Of a DNA stretch of 64,000 bases, positions 11,140 to 19,623 are shown in pieces (position 1 is the stretch's first letter; each line of letters opens with the position of its first letter). Position numbers and translations under genes: made by a program. The DNA is from Glycomyces artemisiae (GTDB taxonomy: Bacteria; Actinomycetota; Actinomycetes; Mycobacteriales; Micromonosporaceae). The stretch lies in NCBI RefSeq assembly GCF_003002955.1, contig NZ_PVTJ01000002.1, positions 843,953 to 907,952 on the forward strand, given 5' to 3'. The notes under the pieces were generated by a model. It saw only the letters and a list, made by a program, of their open reading frames with translations. It was not told the origin of the DNA and ran no database searches.

Positions 11140-11601
11140 ATGAGCGATTCCCTTGCGACCGTTGAAGCGCTGCTGGCCGAGCTCGGCCCCGAGTGGCCGA
11201 CTCCCGAAGCCATCGCCACTGCCCGAGCGGCCATGATCGCCCGCATTCCGGGCTGGACGCTGCCTGCGGCCCATGGGCTTGCCGTCGAGGGGCCCGAGGG
11301 TTTCGACTTCCCGCGTGTCAACGCCGGCGTGAATCCGCTTCCGGCGGTGGTCATGGCGACGGTGCTCGGCCACTCGGGCGGGTCTGCCTCGTACGAGGTC
11401 GACTCGGAACTGCTCGCCCTCGCGATCAGGCTGCTGGCTCCGGCCGAGGCGTGCACGGCGTACGAGCACCCCAACTTGGCCACTTGGCGGGAGGTCCGGG
11501 AGGCGCTTGTCCCGGGGGCTGCGGCTCGCATGGTCTTCGTGGGGGAGCTGAGCGACGACTCCGACGATCCCGCGGTGACCTCCTTGCGCGCCTTGGTCTG
11601 A
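11140..11601 (+). CDS. Hypothetical protein
   Basis: Encodes 153 aa from ATG 11140. It is a soluble, Ala-rich protein with no signal peptide or membrane helix and no family motif that I recognise. The middle contains NPLPAVVMATVLGH and later YEHPNLATWREVREAL, suggesting a mixed alpha/beta domain. It sits between the dpp terminator and a bidirectional terminator, so it appears monocistronic. Codon use matches its neighbours. No function is proposed. Confidence 0.75.
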   Translation: MSDSLATVEALLAELGPEWPTPEAIATARAAMIARIPGWTLPAAHGLAVEGPEGFDFPRVNAGVNPLPAVVMATVLGHSGGSASYEVDSELLALAIRLLAPAEACTAYEHPNLATWREVREALVPGAAARMVFVGELSDDSDDPAVTSLRALV

Positions 11602-11610
11602 GGCGCGGAA

Positions 11611-11638
11611 ACGGCCGGGTGGTCTTCCACCCGGCCGT
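11611..11638. terminator. Bidirectional terminator between convergent genes
   Basis: A perfect 12-bp stem (11611-11622 with 11627-11638) and a TCTT loop lie between convergent genes ending at 11601 and 11652. Short A and T runs flank it, so it can serve both strands. Confidence 0.8.
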
Positions 11639-11651
11639 TCTGCCTCTGCGG

Positions 11652-12017
11652 TTAGTGCAGGTAGTAGTCGTTCATGCAGCCGACGTGGGCGAAGCCCCAG
11701 GTGTCGTCCACGTCGACGGCCACCCAGATGTTGGAGTACTGCGCACAGGTGGTGTGCTTGCCGCCTGTGGTGAGCGGGATGCACCAGGCGCCGTCGGCCC
11801 AGGTGTCGGCCGGGATCACTCCGAGGACTGCGGAGTCGGCGTAGGGGATCTCGCGGACCTTGGTGTCGTTCATGAACTTCACCGCGCACGAGACGCTTTC
11901 CGCTGCGGTGTCCGGCGCGATCCGGTCGGTCTCGGGCTGCTGCTCGGCCATCGCGGGGGCTGCCCATCCTGCGCCGATCATGAGTGCCATCGCCGAAGCT
12001 GCAAGAACTCTTCGCAT
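11652..12017 (-). CDS. Small secreted protein with SH3-like domain
   Basis: Encodes 121 aa. The start chosen is ATG at 12017, because AGAAGGTGGA lies just upstream on this strand; a longer frame to 12059 has no ribosome site. Residues 1-24 are a Sec signal (MRRVLAASAMALMIGAGWAA, cleavage after PAMA). The mature 97-residue chain contains VREIPYADSAVLGVIPADTW and a Trp/Gly pattern typical of bacterial SH3-like folds, plus four cysteines that could pair. Such domains usually bind cell-wall peptides, but no catalytic domain is attached. The role is inferred only from the fold. Confidence 0.75.
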   Translation of the reverse strand: MRRVLAASAMALMIGAGWAAPAMAEQQPETDRIAPDTAAESVSCAVKFMNDTKVREIPYADSAVLGVIPADTWADGAWCIPLTTGGKHTTCAQYSNIWVAVDVDDTWGFAHVGCMNDYYLH

Positions 12018-12119
12018 TTGTCCACCTTCTGGTGAGTAGTGCCAGGGTTGCCGACTCATGCTGGCAGCTCTGGCGACTCCGGAGTGGACTTAAGTCGCGA
12101 ATGTCGGAAACCTGATAGT

Positions 12120-12308
12120 TCAGAGGGTCTTGGCGAGGGCGGCAAAGTCGTCGGCAGACAGGGCGAACACCGGGGAGCCAGACTTGAGCTTCGAGTCCCT
12201 GAGATGGAAATCCGCGTTCGTGGACCGCCGGACCTCGACACAGTTGTTGTCGTTGCCCGAACCGCCGCTACGGGAGCTCTTACGCCAGGTGGTTACGCCA
12301 GTATTCAT
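12120..12308 (-). CDS. DUF397 domain protein
   Basis: Encodes 62 aa starting at ATG 12308; the longer frame upstream is antisense to the regulator gene. The sequence has the family hallmarks W-R-K-S-S-x-S near residue 8, N-C-V-E-V near 22, and an R-D-S-K near 37. DUF397 proteins are small partners of DUF5753-type XRE regulators in actinomycetes (for example around whiJ and abaA in Streptomyces), where the pair influences development or antibiotic production. Here it overlaps the end of the XRE gene by 29 bp, the usual arrangement. The two are probably co-translated. Confidence 0.92.
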   Translation of the reverse strand: MNTGVTTWRKSSRSGGSGNDNNCVEVRRSTNADFHLRDSKLKSGSPVFALSADDFAALAKTL

Positions 12309-13167
12309 CGCGGTACTCCTTGAATCGGATCGAGCGGAGCCACTTCTCGTGGCGCCACCCATCGTAGAATGCGATCCGATCTTCATCCTGGAAGACCCAG
12401 CTCGTGTGCGCGAGTGCCGTGTACACGACTTCCGGCCCGGCATCCGGGAACTTCTTAGGATCGCCGGGACCGTAGTGGCTGAACGAGCCCATGACATTGA
12501 TCCAAGGTTCGGGGAGCACTCGGATCTCCCAGCCCGGAAGCTCATCGTGGGCACTCAGGAAGTCGAGCTGCTCGATCTGAAGCTTTCGAGACTCCTTGCT
12601 GAGAAAGAAGAACGCTGCCTCTCCGAGCAAGTACTGGATCGTGGGCTCGCCGTTCCGCCCGGCCAGCTCCTTCTCTCGCTCAGACCTGAAGGTCCAGCCA
12701 GACTTCCGGCGCTCATCCGTAGTCAAGATGTCGACTGCACAGGCCGGACCGTCGTAGTACGAGTACGTCTGGAGCGGGGCCGGGATCAACACCGGTGCCC
12801 ACTCGAAGATCTCGCCCATGTACTGCTCGCAGAGCGACAGGTACAGCGCGTTGAATCGCCCGTCCGCCTCGATGGGCGGCTCGTCTCCCTTGAGCGGAGC
12901 GATGATCTTGAGGTAGTCGGCGACATCCGGCGGGATCGCCAGTACATCGATGAGGTTGTTGATGATGCTCGCCGGGATCGGCGACCGTCCGCGCTCGTAG
13001 GCGCGGATCGTGTCCTTGGACTTGTAGACGCCGTCGCTGACCATCTGCTGCGTGAGTCCCCGCATCGTCCGGTACTTGTGCATCATCTTGCGCTTGAACC
13101 AATTGATCTGGCTCTCGCCCTGCTGTTCCTCATCCTGCCCGTCTTCGCCCTGCCGGTGCTCGGTCAT
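12280..13167 (-). CDS. XRE-family regulator with DUF5753-like sensor domain (WhiJ-like)
   Basis: Encodes 295 aa. ATG 13167 is preceded by GGGAGG at five bases; a start 15 bases further upstream is possible. A charged N-terminal tail (residues 1-22) precedes a helix-turn-helix at about 35-90 (MRGLTQQMVSDGVYKSKDTI). The C-terminal 180 residues match the DUF5753 pattern of actinomycete XRE regulators, which is thought to sense a ligand or protein partner. It pairs with the DUF397 gene just downstream. By family analogy it controls a developmental or secondary-metabolism trait; the target is unknown. Its first 38 bases overlap the end of the DUF222-HNH gene, so its promoter lies within that gene. 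Confidence 0.88.
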   Translation of the reverse strand: MTEHRQGEDGQDEEQQGESQINWFKRKMMHKYRTMRGLTQQMVSDGVYKSKDTIRAYERGRSPIPASIINNLIDVLAIPPDVADYLKIIAPLKGDEPPIEADGRFNALYLSLCEQYMGEIFEWAPVLIPAPLQTYSYYDGPACAVDILTTDERRKSGWTFRSEREKELAGRNGEPTIQYLLGEAAFFFLSKESRKLQIEQLDFLSAHDELPGWEIRVLPEPWINVMGSFSHYGPGDPKKFPDAGPEVVYTALAHTSWVFQDEDRIAFYDGWRHEKWLRSIRFKEYRDEYWRNHLA

Positions 13168-14920
13168 CGATGCCTCCCACAAACCGCTGTACTTGGTGGA
13201 TTTCCACTATCCCATGAGCACTAACGAAATCAACTTCACTGATTGCGTGGAATTCATTGCGGGAGAACCGAAGGGGTGAGAAATCCACTTCCGATTTCTC
13301 ACGCTCTCCAGGTTGCCAGGCGTGAACTGAAGCCGAAAGGGGGTTGGATGAACTGACCAGCGCCGCAAAGAGTCGGGTATCCGACAGTCCTTCAAGTCCA
13401 TTCCGGTGCAGGTCTTGAGGCAGCGACAAAGAGGTGGAGGGGCGGGCGGGGCCGGGACTTGGTCCATGGGGCCCGATGGGGTACCCGGGCAAGGCCGGGT
13501 CGGGGAGGCGACGCCCTCCCCGGGAGGGCCGGAGTAAGCCGGGCGGGACTTTGAATCGCTCTCGGGCTTTGACAATGGCGGCCTGCATCTGCTTCTGGGC
13601 GTACCAGAGTGCGATGTCGGTCAGCTCCCGTTTATAGGCTGGCGACCATTCGCCCGAATCATGACCATTTGGCAAGTCTTTGAAGGGATCTGCTTCCCAT
13701 TCCTCGTCGGTGACGCCGTTGAGGTGAACGATGCTTGCCTTGCCGGGACCGGTCTTCACCACTTCCCACTTCCCAGTGTGGATGCGCCCGTGATGGAATC
13801 GGCAAAGGAGGATCAGATTGTCTGCGTCCGTTTTGCCACCATCTGCCCAGTGGGTGATGTGATGGGCCTCGGTCCAACTGACCGGGGCTCGGCAACCGGA
13901 CCAGGCGCAACCGTCGGGTTGTTCGAGTTCCAGCTTGTGGCGGAGGGCCGTGTTGGGGAGTCGCTTCTCCCGGCCCAGTTCGAGGGCTTCGCCGGTCTTG
14001 AAGTCGAAGACCGAGGGGAGGATCCCGGCCTCGCAGGCGAGGAAGCGGGCCTTGGAGACCGAGATCGGGCGGCCGTCGAGGATCGGGAGGCGGCCAGTCG
14101 CAGCCCCGCGAAGGGTCTCGATGTCGCACAGGAGGTTCAGAGTGGCCGTGTGGCCGTGCCGCCGCGGGGCGTCAGGAGAAGTCCCGTAGGCCGCCACCAT
14201 CTGGTGCAGGGCCTCAGCGTTCCGACCGGACACCCGGGGGAGGAGGCCGTCATCGTCGGCCTGGTCCTGGCGGGGCGGGGGAACCGCGGTCCGGAGTGCG
14301 TTGCTCAGGAGCTTCCCGGTGTCACCGGTGAGGCGGCCGTCCAAGTCCCACATGCCATCAGGACGCTCGCTGACTTCCAGCCAGGCAAGGGACTGCTGGC
14401 TCATCTCGTCAAGCATCGACTGCTGGTCGAAGAGTTCTGCGCAGATCCGGTCGAAGTGCTCAGCGAGTTCGGATCGGACCGCATGGATGCAGTACTCCCG
14501 GATCAGTTCCTCGGGAGTCCGACAAAGGGTGGAGGAGTAGGGGGACTCGACCGGCTCGGGATAGGGGACCCGGCAGTGAACCGCCAGACCTTCTCTCTCG
14601 ATGCGCCGCATGGCATATGCGATGGCATCGAGGCTGGCAGTGCCAGAGGTGGCCGCCTCCGCCAGGTGCTTGAACTTGGGGGCGAGGCGTGCAATCGAGG
14701 CCATCTGCCCGGCGCTGGAAGCATTGAAGGAGTAGGTCTCCATGATCCAGTCGCGGATGCCGGAGAAGCCGTCGCGGGTCTTGTGGAGACCGGCGGAGGT
14801 GTACGCGATGACCGCCCGGAGGGCCGCGGCCTCAAGAGCGCGGGCCTGAGAAGCCAGGGATTCGATGTCGGAGTGGAGAAGGGAGGCTTCGCGGTCTCTG
14901 TCGATAACGGCTGCGGACAT
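13130..14920 (-). CDS. DUF222 / HNH endonuclease-domain protein (13E12-repeat-like)
   Basis: Encodes 596 aa from ATG 14920, with AGGAGAGGAG upstream on this strand. Residues 1-330 or so form a DUF222 domain. An HNH nuclease motif follows near residue 380 (HHITHWADGGKTDADNLILL then CRFHHGRIH), preceded by the Cys pattern CAWSGCRAP. This is the family of the mycobacterial 13E12 repeat proteins, abundant in actinobacteria and presumed to be DNA nucleases of mobile origin. Their biological role is unsettled. The last 130 residues are Pro-rich and unlike the family core. Codon 462 (13537-13535) is TTA, a rare codon read by the tRNA-Leu(UAA) encoded 360 bp away. Confidence 0.88.
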   Translation of the reverse strand: MSAAVIDRDREASLLHSDIESLASQARALEAAALRAVIAYTSAGLHKTRDGFSGIRDWIMETYSFNASSAGQMASIARLAPKFKHLAEAATSGTASLDAIAYAMRRIEREGLAVHCRVPYPEPVESPYSSTLCRTPEELIREYCIHAVRSELAEHFDRICAELFDQQSMLDEMSQQSLAWLEVSERPDGMWDLDGRLTGDTGKLLSNALRTAVPPPRQDQADDDGLLPRVSGRNAEALHQMVAAYGTSPDAPRRHGHTATLNLLCDIETLRGAATGRLPILDGRPISVSKARFLACEAGILPSVFDFKTGEALELGREKRLPNTALRHKLELEQPDGCAWSGCRAPVSWTEAHHITHWADGGKTDADNLILLCRFHHGRIHTGKWEVVKTGPGKASIVHLNGVTDEEWEADPFKDLPNGHDSGEWSPAYKRELTDIALWYAQKQMQAAIVKARERFKVPPGLLRPSRGGRRLPDPALPGYPIGPHGPSPGPARPSTSLSLPQDLHRNGLEGLSDTRLFAALVSSSNPLSASVHAWQPGEREKSEVDFSPLRFSRNEFHAISEVDFVSAHGIVEIHQVQRFVGGIDDRAPAGRRRAG

Positions 14921-15279
14921 CTGATCTTCTCCTCTCCTGTTGTGACTTCTGTTGCGGTAGTTCAATTGTGACAGGTAGTGAGGCTGGTGTCATCACCCAA
15001 TCGAGTGAAAGTTAGTGCTAAGTAGACTTAACAGATCCGCCCGCGCCGACCAAAGCGGACCTCAAAGCCCAAGTCTGACAAGGGCAAACACTCGCCTCTC
15101 TGTCGCCGCCGATTGAACCTTGTGGACAGTCATGCCGAACGAGGCCAACGAACGGGCGGGAAAAATCCTGTCTTGTGTCGGGATGCTGACACTTCGCCGT
15201 CTCCGCAGCTAGAAGCGGTATACCCGTAAATCCAAGCCCCCGTGGCACCCCTGGAAGCCGATAGCGTGGCAGCATACGG
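14921..15279. other. Intergenic region between HNH gene and tRNA-Leu(UAA)
   Basis: These 359 bases include the promoter regions of the divergently transcribed HNH gene and tRNA gene. Several open frames cross it but none has a ribosome site or coding character. I see no repeat or recognised site beyond a TAGCGT that could be a -10 element just before the tRNA. Confidence 0.4.
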
Positions 15280-15362
15280 GCCCGAGTGGTGGAATCTGGT
15301 AGACACAGTCGGCTTAAAACCGGCCGTCGGGAGACTTGCGGGTTCAAGTCCCGTCTCGGGCA
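15280..15362 (+). tRNA. bldA: tRNA-Leu(UAA), bldA-type
   Basis: Class II tRNA of 83 nt with a long variable arm. The acceptor stem GCCCGAG (15280-15286) pairs with CTCGGGC (15355-15361). The anticodon stem GTCGG/CCGGC encloses the loop CTTAAAA, giving anticodon UAA, which reads UUA codons. The T-loop TTCAAGT is canonical, and no full CCA is encoded. In Streptomyces the only UUA-reading tRNA is bldA, a translational switch for development and antibiotic genes because TTA is very rare in such genomes. Three TTA codons were noticed in genes of this window. Confidence 0.95.
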
Positions 15363-15747
15363 CCGGGCACAGCCCTCGTCTTGTCGGCCAACGGGATCGG
15401 ACGGTACGGGACCGTCCGGTCCCGGGGTGTCGTTCCTCGCATTCGCGCGCATCCTGCACGTTCCGCCCGAACGGGTGAGCCGCCACTGCTCCTATGCAAG
15501 TGCTCACGCTCTGCAACCGCATGACCCCTGAGCTGCTCAACTACCACTGTGAACGGCTCGTTTCGCGGTCGGGGCCAAATGCATCGGCAGGTTGACTGCA
15601 CAGGGCCGCCGTGCTATCCAGGGAGGCGAGCGCTGATACCATTCTGTCGAGCAAGCCGGTGGGGGCTAATGCCTTCCCTTCTGCTGCAACGACTTTGTCA
15701 CTTCCCGGTATCGCGGAAGCCGATAGGCCAGTGTCGTGAGGATGGCG
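15363..15747. other. Intergenic region upstream of the conservon
   Basis: 385 bases with no credible gene: open frames here overlap the tRNA or lack start signals. The region should hold the conservon promoter. I could not identify a convincing -35/-10 pair or operator. Confidence 0.4.
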
Positions 15748-17565
15748 ATGCCCGAAACACCTCGGTCCACAACTCATACGTTTCAACCCTCCGGGCCAGC
15801 GCCCCAAGGCTTCTCCGGCGAAGACGCCGGCGCCCCGGTGGAACTCAAACCCCGATTGATGCGCATCGCGCTGCTGCCCCTGACGGCGGCGGCGCTCCTC
15901 GGCGCGGGTGCGGCGGTCGTGTTCGCGGCCACCGATGCCGCGAGCCGTCCTTCGTGGATGGTCCCGGCGGTCCTCGGCTCGGCGGTCGTGCTGATCGCGG
16001 TGGTCGCGTACTTCGCGTCCTCGGCCGCCTCGAAGGCCGAAGCCGATCTCACCCGCCAGGTCCAGACCGTCCGGCGCTCCACAGTGGAAACCCACTACAA
16101 GGTCTGGCAGATCCTGGACGACCTCCAGCGCGAGCTCCCGCAGGACCAGCGCTGGTCCGTTCCCCTCCCCAACCCCGGCGCCAGCGCCGCCTCCACCGAA
16201 GAGGCCCTGCGCCTCCTCGCCTCCGAGGCCCGCCACCTGCGCGCCGCCGCGGAAGCGGTCGCCGCGAGAGGCGTCCGCCCGACGCAGCCCCAGCAGCAGC
16301 CGCAGCTCCCGGCCAAGGTCCCGCCGCAGATGGTCACCTCCGGTCCCATCGACACGGTGGACGTCCAGGCCCGCGTGGGCATCTTCGTGAACCTGGCTCG
16401 GCGCCTGCAATCCCTGGTGCACAGGGAGATCGAGCAGCTCGACGAGCTGGAGAACCAGGTCGAGGACCCGGACCTGCTCAAGGGCCTGTTCTCGGTCGAC
16501 CACCTGGCGACGCGGATCCGCCGCCACGCCGAGAACCTGGCGGTCCTCGGCGGGGCGACCTCGCACCGGCAGTGGTCGCGCCCGGTCAACGTCTACGAGG
16601 CGCTGCGCTCCGCGGTCGCCGAGGTGGAGCAGTACGCGCGCGTGAAGCTGGTGCGCCCCATCGAGGGCACGCTGAAGGGCCACGCGGTCGCGGACATCAT
16701 CCACCTGGTCGCCGAGCTGGTGGAGAACGCGACGACGTTCTCGGCCCCGGGCACGCAGGTGCTCATCCGGGTCCAGCGCGTGCGCACCGGCCTCGCGGTC
16801 GAGGTCGAGGACCGCGGTCTGGGCATGGAGAACCACGAGCGGAACCGGTACAACACGATGCTGGCGACGCCGGACCGCGTCGACCTGGACGAGCTGCTCG
16901 CGGACGGCCGCATCGGCCTGTACGTGGTCTCGTCGCTGGCCCGCCGCCACACGCTGACGGTCCAGTTGCAGTCGAACATCTTCGGCGGCACGCAGGCGGT
17001 CCTGGTGGTCCCCGAGGAGCTCCTCGGCGACGACACGCCGCCCGCGCCGCAGGCGGCCCCGCGGGAGATTCCCGCCGCGCCGCAGGCGATGCCGGTGCGC
17101 CAGCCGGGTTCGCAGACGCCGCCGCAGCTGCCGTCGGTCCAGCTCCGTCCGCTCCCTTCGGCGGGTGCGACCCCGCGGTCCGCACCGATGCCGCAGCCGC
17201 GGATGGACGCCGCCCCGGCGCCCGTGTACGCGGAGGCGGCGTCGTATCAGGAGAACCCGTCGTACACCCCTGCGAGCGTCGCAGTGGACACCGGCGCCCT
17301 GCCGGTGACCGCCGAAATGCAGGCGGTCGAGTCCCCGACGAACGGCTACGGCCCGGACGGTCGCCCCGCGCTTCCCAAGCGCACCAAGCAGACGCACCTC
17401 GCGCCGCAGCTGCGGGACGACCCGGGCCGCCCCGCCCGCGGGTCGGAGGCGGGGCACGACCCCGGGCTCATGGCGGCGTTCCAGCAGGGCCAGCAGCGCG
17501 CGGACGGGAGTCCGCAGATCCCCAACGATTCCGTTTCTTCTCCGTACAGGAATGAGGAGTTCTAA
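15748..17565 (+). CDS. cvnA: Conservon sensor histidine kinase-like protein CvnA
   Basis: Encodes 605 aa from ATG 15748, chosen because GTGAGG lies six bases upstream; ATG 15742 and GTG 15736 are also in frame. Two membrane helices (about 34-58 and 68-88) flank a very short extracytoplasmic loop, so the large sensor domain of many CvnA proteins is missing. An H-box-like segment (VDHLATRIRRHAENL) precedes a HATPase_c domain with N box ELVENATTFSAPG, G1 VEDRGLGM and G2 GRIGLYVVSSLA. The last 190 residues are a Pro/Gln-rich tail. Conservon kinases act with CvnB-D in a membrane complex resembling eukaryotic G-protein signalling. It overlaps cvnB by one base. Confidence 0.88.
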   Translation: MPETPRSTTHTFQPSGPAPQGFSGEDAGAPVELKPRLMRIALLPLTAAALLGAGAAVVFAATDAASRPSWMVPAVLGSAVVLIAVVAYFASSAASKAEADLTRQVQTVRRSTVETHYKVWQILDDLQRELPQDQRWSVPLPNPGASAASTEEALRLLASEARHLRAAAEAVAARGVRPTQPQQQPQLPAKVPPQMVTSGPIDTVDVQARVGIFVNLARRLQSLVHREIEQLDELENQVEDPDLLKGLFSVDHLATRIRRHAENLAVLGGATSHRQWSRPVNVYEALRSAVAEVEQYARVKLVRPIEGTLKGHAVADIIHLVAELVENATTFSAPGTQVLIRVQRVRTGLAVEVEDRGLGMENHERNRYNTMLATPDRVDLDELLADGRIGLYVVSSLARRHTLTVQLQSNIFGGTQAVLVVPEELLGDDTPPAPQAAPREIPAAPQAMPVRQPGSQTPPQLPSVQLRPLPSAGATPRSAPMPQPRMDAAPAPVYAEAASYQENPSYTPASVAVDTGALPVTAEMQAVESPTNGYGPDGRPALPKRTKQTHLAPQLRDDPGRPARGSEAGHDPGLMAAFQQGQQRADGSPQIPNDSVSSPYRNEEF

Positions 17566-17987
17566 TGGCAGGCGACGAGGCAGGCGCCCACACGGATCTC
17601 AGCTGGCTGCTGGCGGGCCTCATCAGGAAGGTCCCGCACACGCGCAGCGCACTGCTGCTGTCCTCGGACGGCATCAAGAAGGCGTTCCACGGCATGGGGA
17701 CGGACCAGGCGGACCAGCTCTCGGCGATCGCGTCGGGGATGTTCTCGCTGGCGCGCAGCGCCGGGGCCCAGTTCGGGTCCCAGGGAGGGGTCCGGCAGGT
17801 GGTCGCGGAGCTGGACGACACGCTGCTGTTCGTGTCGACCGCGGGGCAGGGCGCGGTCCTGGCCGTGGCGGCCGGGCGGGAGGCGGACGCGGGGGTGCTC
17901 GGCTACGAGATGTCGATCCTCGTGAAGAGCGTGCGGCCGTACCTGGAGACACCGGTCCGGAGACCGAGCGGCGAAATGGTGAGTTGA
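17565..17987 (+). CDS. cvnB: Roadblock/LC7-domain protein CvnB
   Basis: Encodes 140 aa; its ATG shares one base with the cvnA stop (TAATG). It contains a full Roadblock/LC7 fold (LLAGLIRKVPHTRSALLLSSDG at the N-terminus, later DDTLLFVSTAGQGAVLAV). In other systems such proteins regulate small Ras-like GTPases such as the CvnD encoded two genes on. It is cytoplasmic and expected to be part of the conservon complex. It ends by sharing one base with the cvnC start. Confidence 0.93.
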   Translation: MAGDEAGAHTDLSWLLAGLIRKVPHTRSALLLSSDGIKKAFHGMGTDQADQLSAIASGMFSLARSAGAQFGSQGGVRQVVAELDDTLLFVSTAGQGAVLAVAAGREADAGVLGYEMSILVKSVRPYLETPVRRPSGEMVS

Positions 17988-18358
17988 TGGCCGACTTCGA
18001 GCACCGGCCACTGCTCGACGAGGACGCGGGCCCGCTGGTCCGGCCGTACACCGTCAGCAACGGGCGCACCGCACCCACGGCGAAGCTGGACCTCTTGTCG
18101 CTGGTCCGCTCCACCGGCCAGATGCGTCCCTCGCAGCTGGAGGCCGAGCACGCCGAGGCGCTGATCCTGTGCCGGGAGCCCATCTCGGTCGCGGAGGTCT
18201 CGGCCCATCTGCGGCTGCCCGCCATGGTCATCAAGGTCCTGCTGTCCGATCTCGTGGACTGCGGGGCCGTCACCGCCCACGCCCCCGACCCCGCCGTCGA
18301 TCCCACTGACCGAACCGTATTGGAGGCACTCCTCAATGGCCTACAACGGCGACTCTGA
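17987..18358 (+). CDS. cvnC: DUF742 protein CvnC
   Basis: Encodes 123 aa from ATG 17987 (TGATG overlap with cvnB). The N-terminal part has the family motif GPLVRPYTVSNGRT. The C-terminal half has a winged-helix character (SVAEVSAHLRLPAMVIKVLL SD), suggesting DNA or protein contact. DUF742 is the third constant component of conservons. The gene overlaps cvnD by 23 bp, so translation of all four genes is coupled. Confidence 0.93.
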   Translation: MADFEHRPLLDEDAGPLVRPYTVSNGRTAPTAKLDLLSLVRSTGQMRPSQLEAEHAEALILCREPISVAEVSAHLRLPAMVIKVLLSDLVDCGAVTAHAPDPAVDPTDRTVLEALLNGLQRRL

Positions 18359-18938
18359 CCGAGCGCCCGCACAACAACCAGCCCTGCCCACCGCCATCAA
18401 GCTGCTCGTCGCCGGGGGCTTCGGGGTCGGCAAGACCACCTTCGTAGGAGCGGTCTCGGAGATCGAGCCGCTGAGCACCGAGGAGACCATCACCACGGCC
18501 TCGATCGGGACCGACGACCTCACGGGCGTCGGGGACAAGACGACCACCACGGTCGCCCTGGACTTCGGCCGGATCACGCTCGACCCGCAGCACATCCTGT
18601 ACCTGTTCGGCACCCCCGGGCAGGACCGGTTCTGGTTCATGTGGAACGAGCTGTCGGACGGCGCGTTCGGCGCGGTGGTGCTCGCGGACACGCGCCGCCT
18701 GGAGGACTGCTTCCCGGCGCTCGACTTCTTCGAGCGGCGGGGGACGCAGTTCATCGTGGCGGTGAACGAGTTCGAGACCGGGTTCCACTACGAGCCGGAC
18801 GAAGTCAGGGCCGCTCTGGACCTCAAACCGAATATCCCGATCGTCTGCTGCGACGCACGCGATCCACGTTCCGCAACCTTGGTGCTGGTCACTCTGACGA
18901 AGCACCTGATGTCGGCCGCTGCTTCGAGCGTCCGGTAA
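18336..18938 (+). CDS. cvnD: Conservon Ras-like GTPase CvnD
   Basis: Encodes 200 aa from ATG 18336. G1/P-loop is GGFGVGKTT (about residue 28), G3 is GTPGQDR (about 90), and the G4 position reads AVNEFE instead of the classical NKxD, as is usual for this bacterial subfamily. It is the output switch of the conservon: CvnA/B/C probably control its nucleotide state. It is followed 11 bp later by a GAF-domain gene, probably in the same operon. Confidence 0.94.
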   Translation: MAYNGDSDRAPAQQPALPTAIKLLVAGGFGVGKTTFVGAVSEIEPLSTEETITTASIGTDDLTGVGDKTTTTVALDFGRITLDPQHILYLFGTPGQDRFWFMWNELSDGAFGAVVLADTRRLEDCFPALDFFERRGTQFIVAVNEFETGFHYEPDEVRAALDLKPNIPIVCCDARDPRSATLVLVTLTKHLMSAAASSVR

Positions 18939-18949
18939 AGGAGCCTGCA

Positions 18950-19555
18950 ATGTCCATGTCCGAGAACGAGTTCCGTCTCACGATCACGCCCGACGACCCG
19001 GGCGCAAAAGAACGGGTCGAACGCCTGCGCAAACTCGGGATCGGCGACCTGCCGGACCCCGAGTTCGATTCGCTCGCCAAGGAGCTCACCGAGCTCACGG
19101 GCGCGCCCTACGCGATGGTGAACTTCATCGACGAGGACCGCCAGTACTTCGCAGGGCTGGCGGCCCCGGACGCGACCGCCGGGAACCAGGCCGTCGTGGG
19201 CGCGGGGGAGGCGGTCGAGGTGGGCCGCGAGATGGACCGCGACCACGGGTACTGCCCGCACGTGGTGGTCCGCGGCAAGGCGCTCGTGCTCGGCGACGTG
19301 TGCGACTACCCGAGGTTCGCGGGGAACCCGGTGGTCGACAAGATCGGCATCCGCTCCTACCTGGGGGCGCCGCTCATCGACGACGACGGCAACACCCTCG
19401 GGACGGTGTGCGTGGTCGACACCGAGACGCACGACTGGGGCCGTCCGGGCCTGGACATCATCAAGGGCATGGCCGCCAAGGTGATGGACCGCATCCGCGA
19501 GCGCAACGAGGCCGAGCGCGACCCGTACGGGGGCGACAACCCTCTTCAGGGGTGA
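18950..19555 (+). CDS. GAF-domain protein co-transcribed with the conservon
   Basis: Encodes 201 aa from ATG 18950, with AAAGGAG just upstream (18937-18943). A single GAF domain covers about residues 35-185, with the conserved segments APYAMVNFIDEDRQYFAG, DHGYCPHVVV and GTVCVVDTETHDW. GAF domains bind small molecules or sense redox state. Cys-His in the YCPH motif might bind a cofactor, but this is a guess. There is no output domain, so it likely acts by binding another protein, and the conservon is the obvious candidate. It replaces the P450 or other extra gene seen in some conservons. A terminator follows. Confidence 0.85.
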   Translation: MSMSENEFRLTITPDDPGAKERVERLRKLGIGDLPDPEFDSLAKELTELTGAPYAMVNFIDEDRQYFAGLAAPDATAGNQAVVGAGEAVEVGREMDRDHGYCPHVVVRGKALVLGDVCDYPRFAGNPVVDKIGIRSYLGAPLIDDDGNTLGTVCVVDTETHDWGRPGLDIIKGMAAKVMDRIRERNEAERDPYGGDNPLQG

Positions 19556-19561
19556 ACAGCA

Positions 19562-19587
19562 GAGGAGGCGGCCGAAGCCGCCTCCTC
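19562..19587 (+). terminator. Terminator of the conservon operon
   Basis: A perfect 11-bp stem (19562-19572 with 19577-19587) with loop CGAA lies 6 bp after the GAF gene, followed by TTCC. It sits between convergent genes. Confidence 0.75.
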
Positions 19588-19623
19588 TTCCACCATCCGG
19601 CCGATCCCTCCGGAAGGTGAGCG

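Noticed and set aside
13661..14971. Plus-strand 436-codon frame opposite the HNH gene
   Set aside because: Antisense of the DUF222-HNH gene, with no ribosome site; the minus-strand protein has clear family motifs.
15018..15601. Several 60-140 codon frames around the tRNA-Leu gene
   Set aside because: They run through or against the tRNA and lack start signals and coding character.
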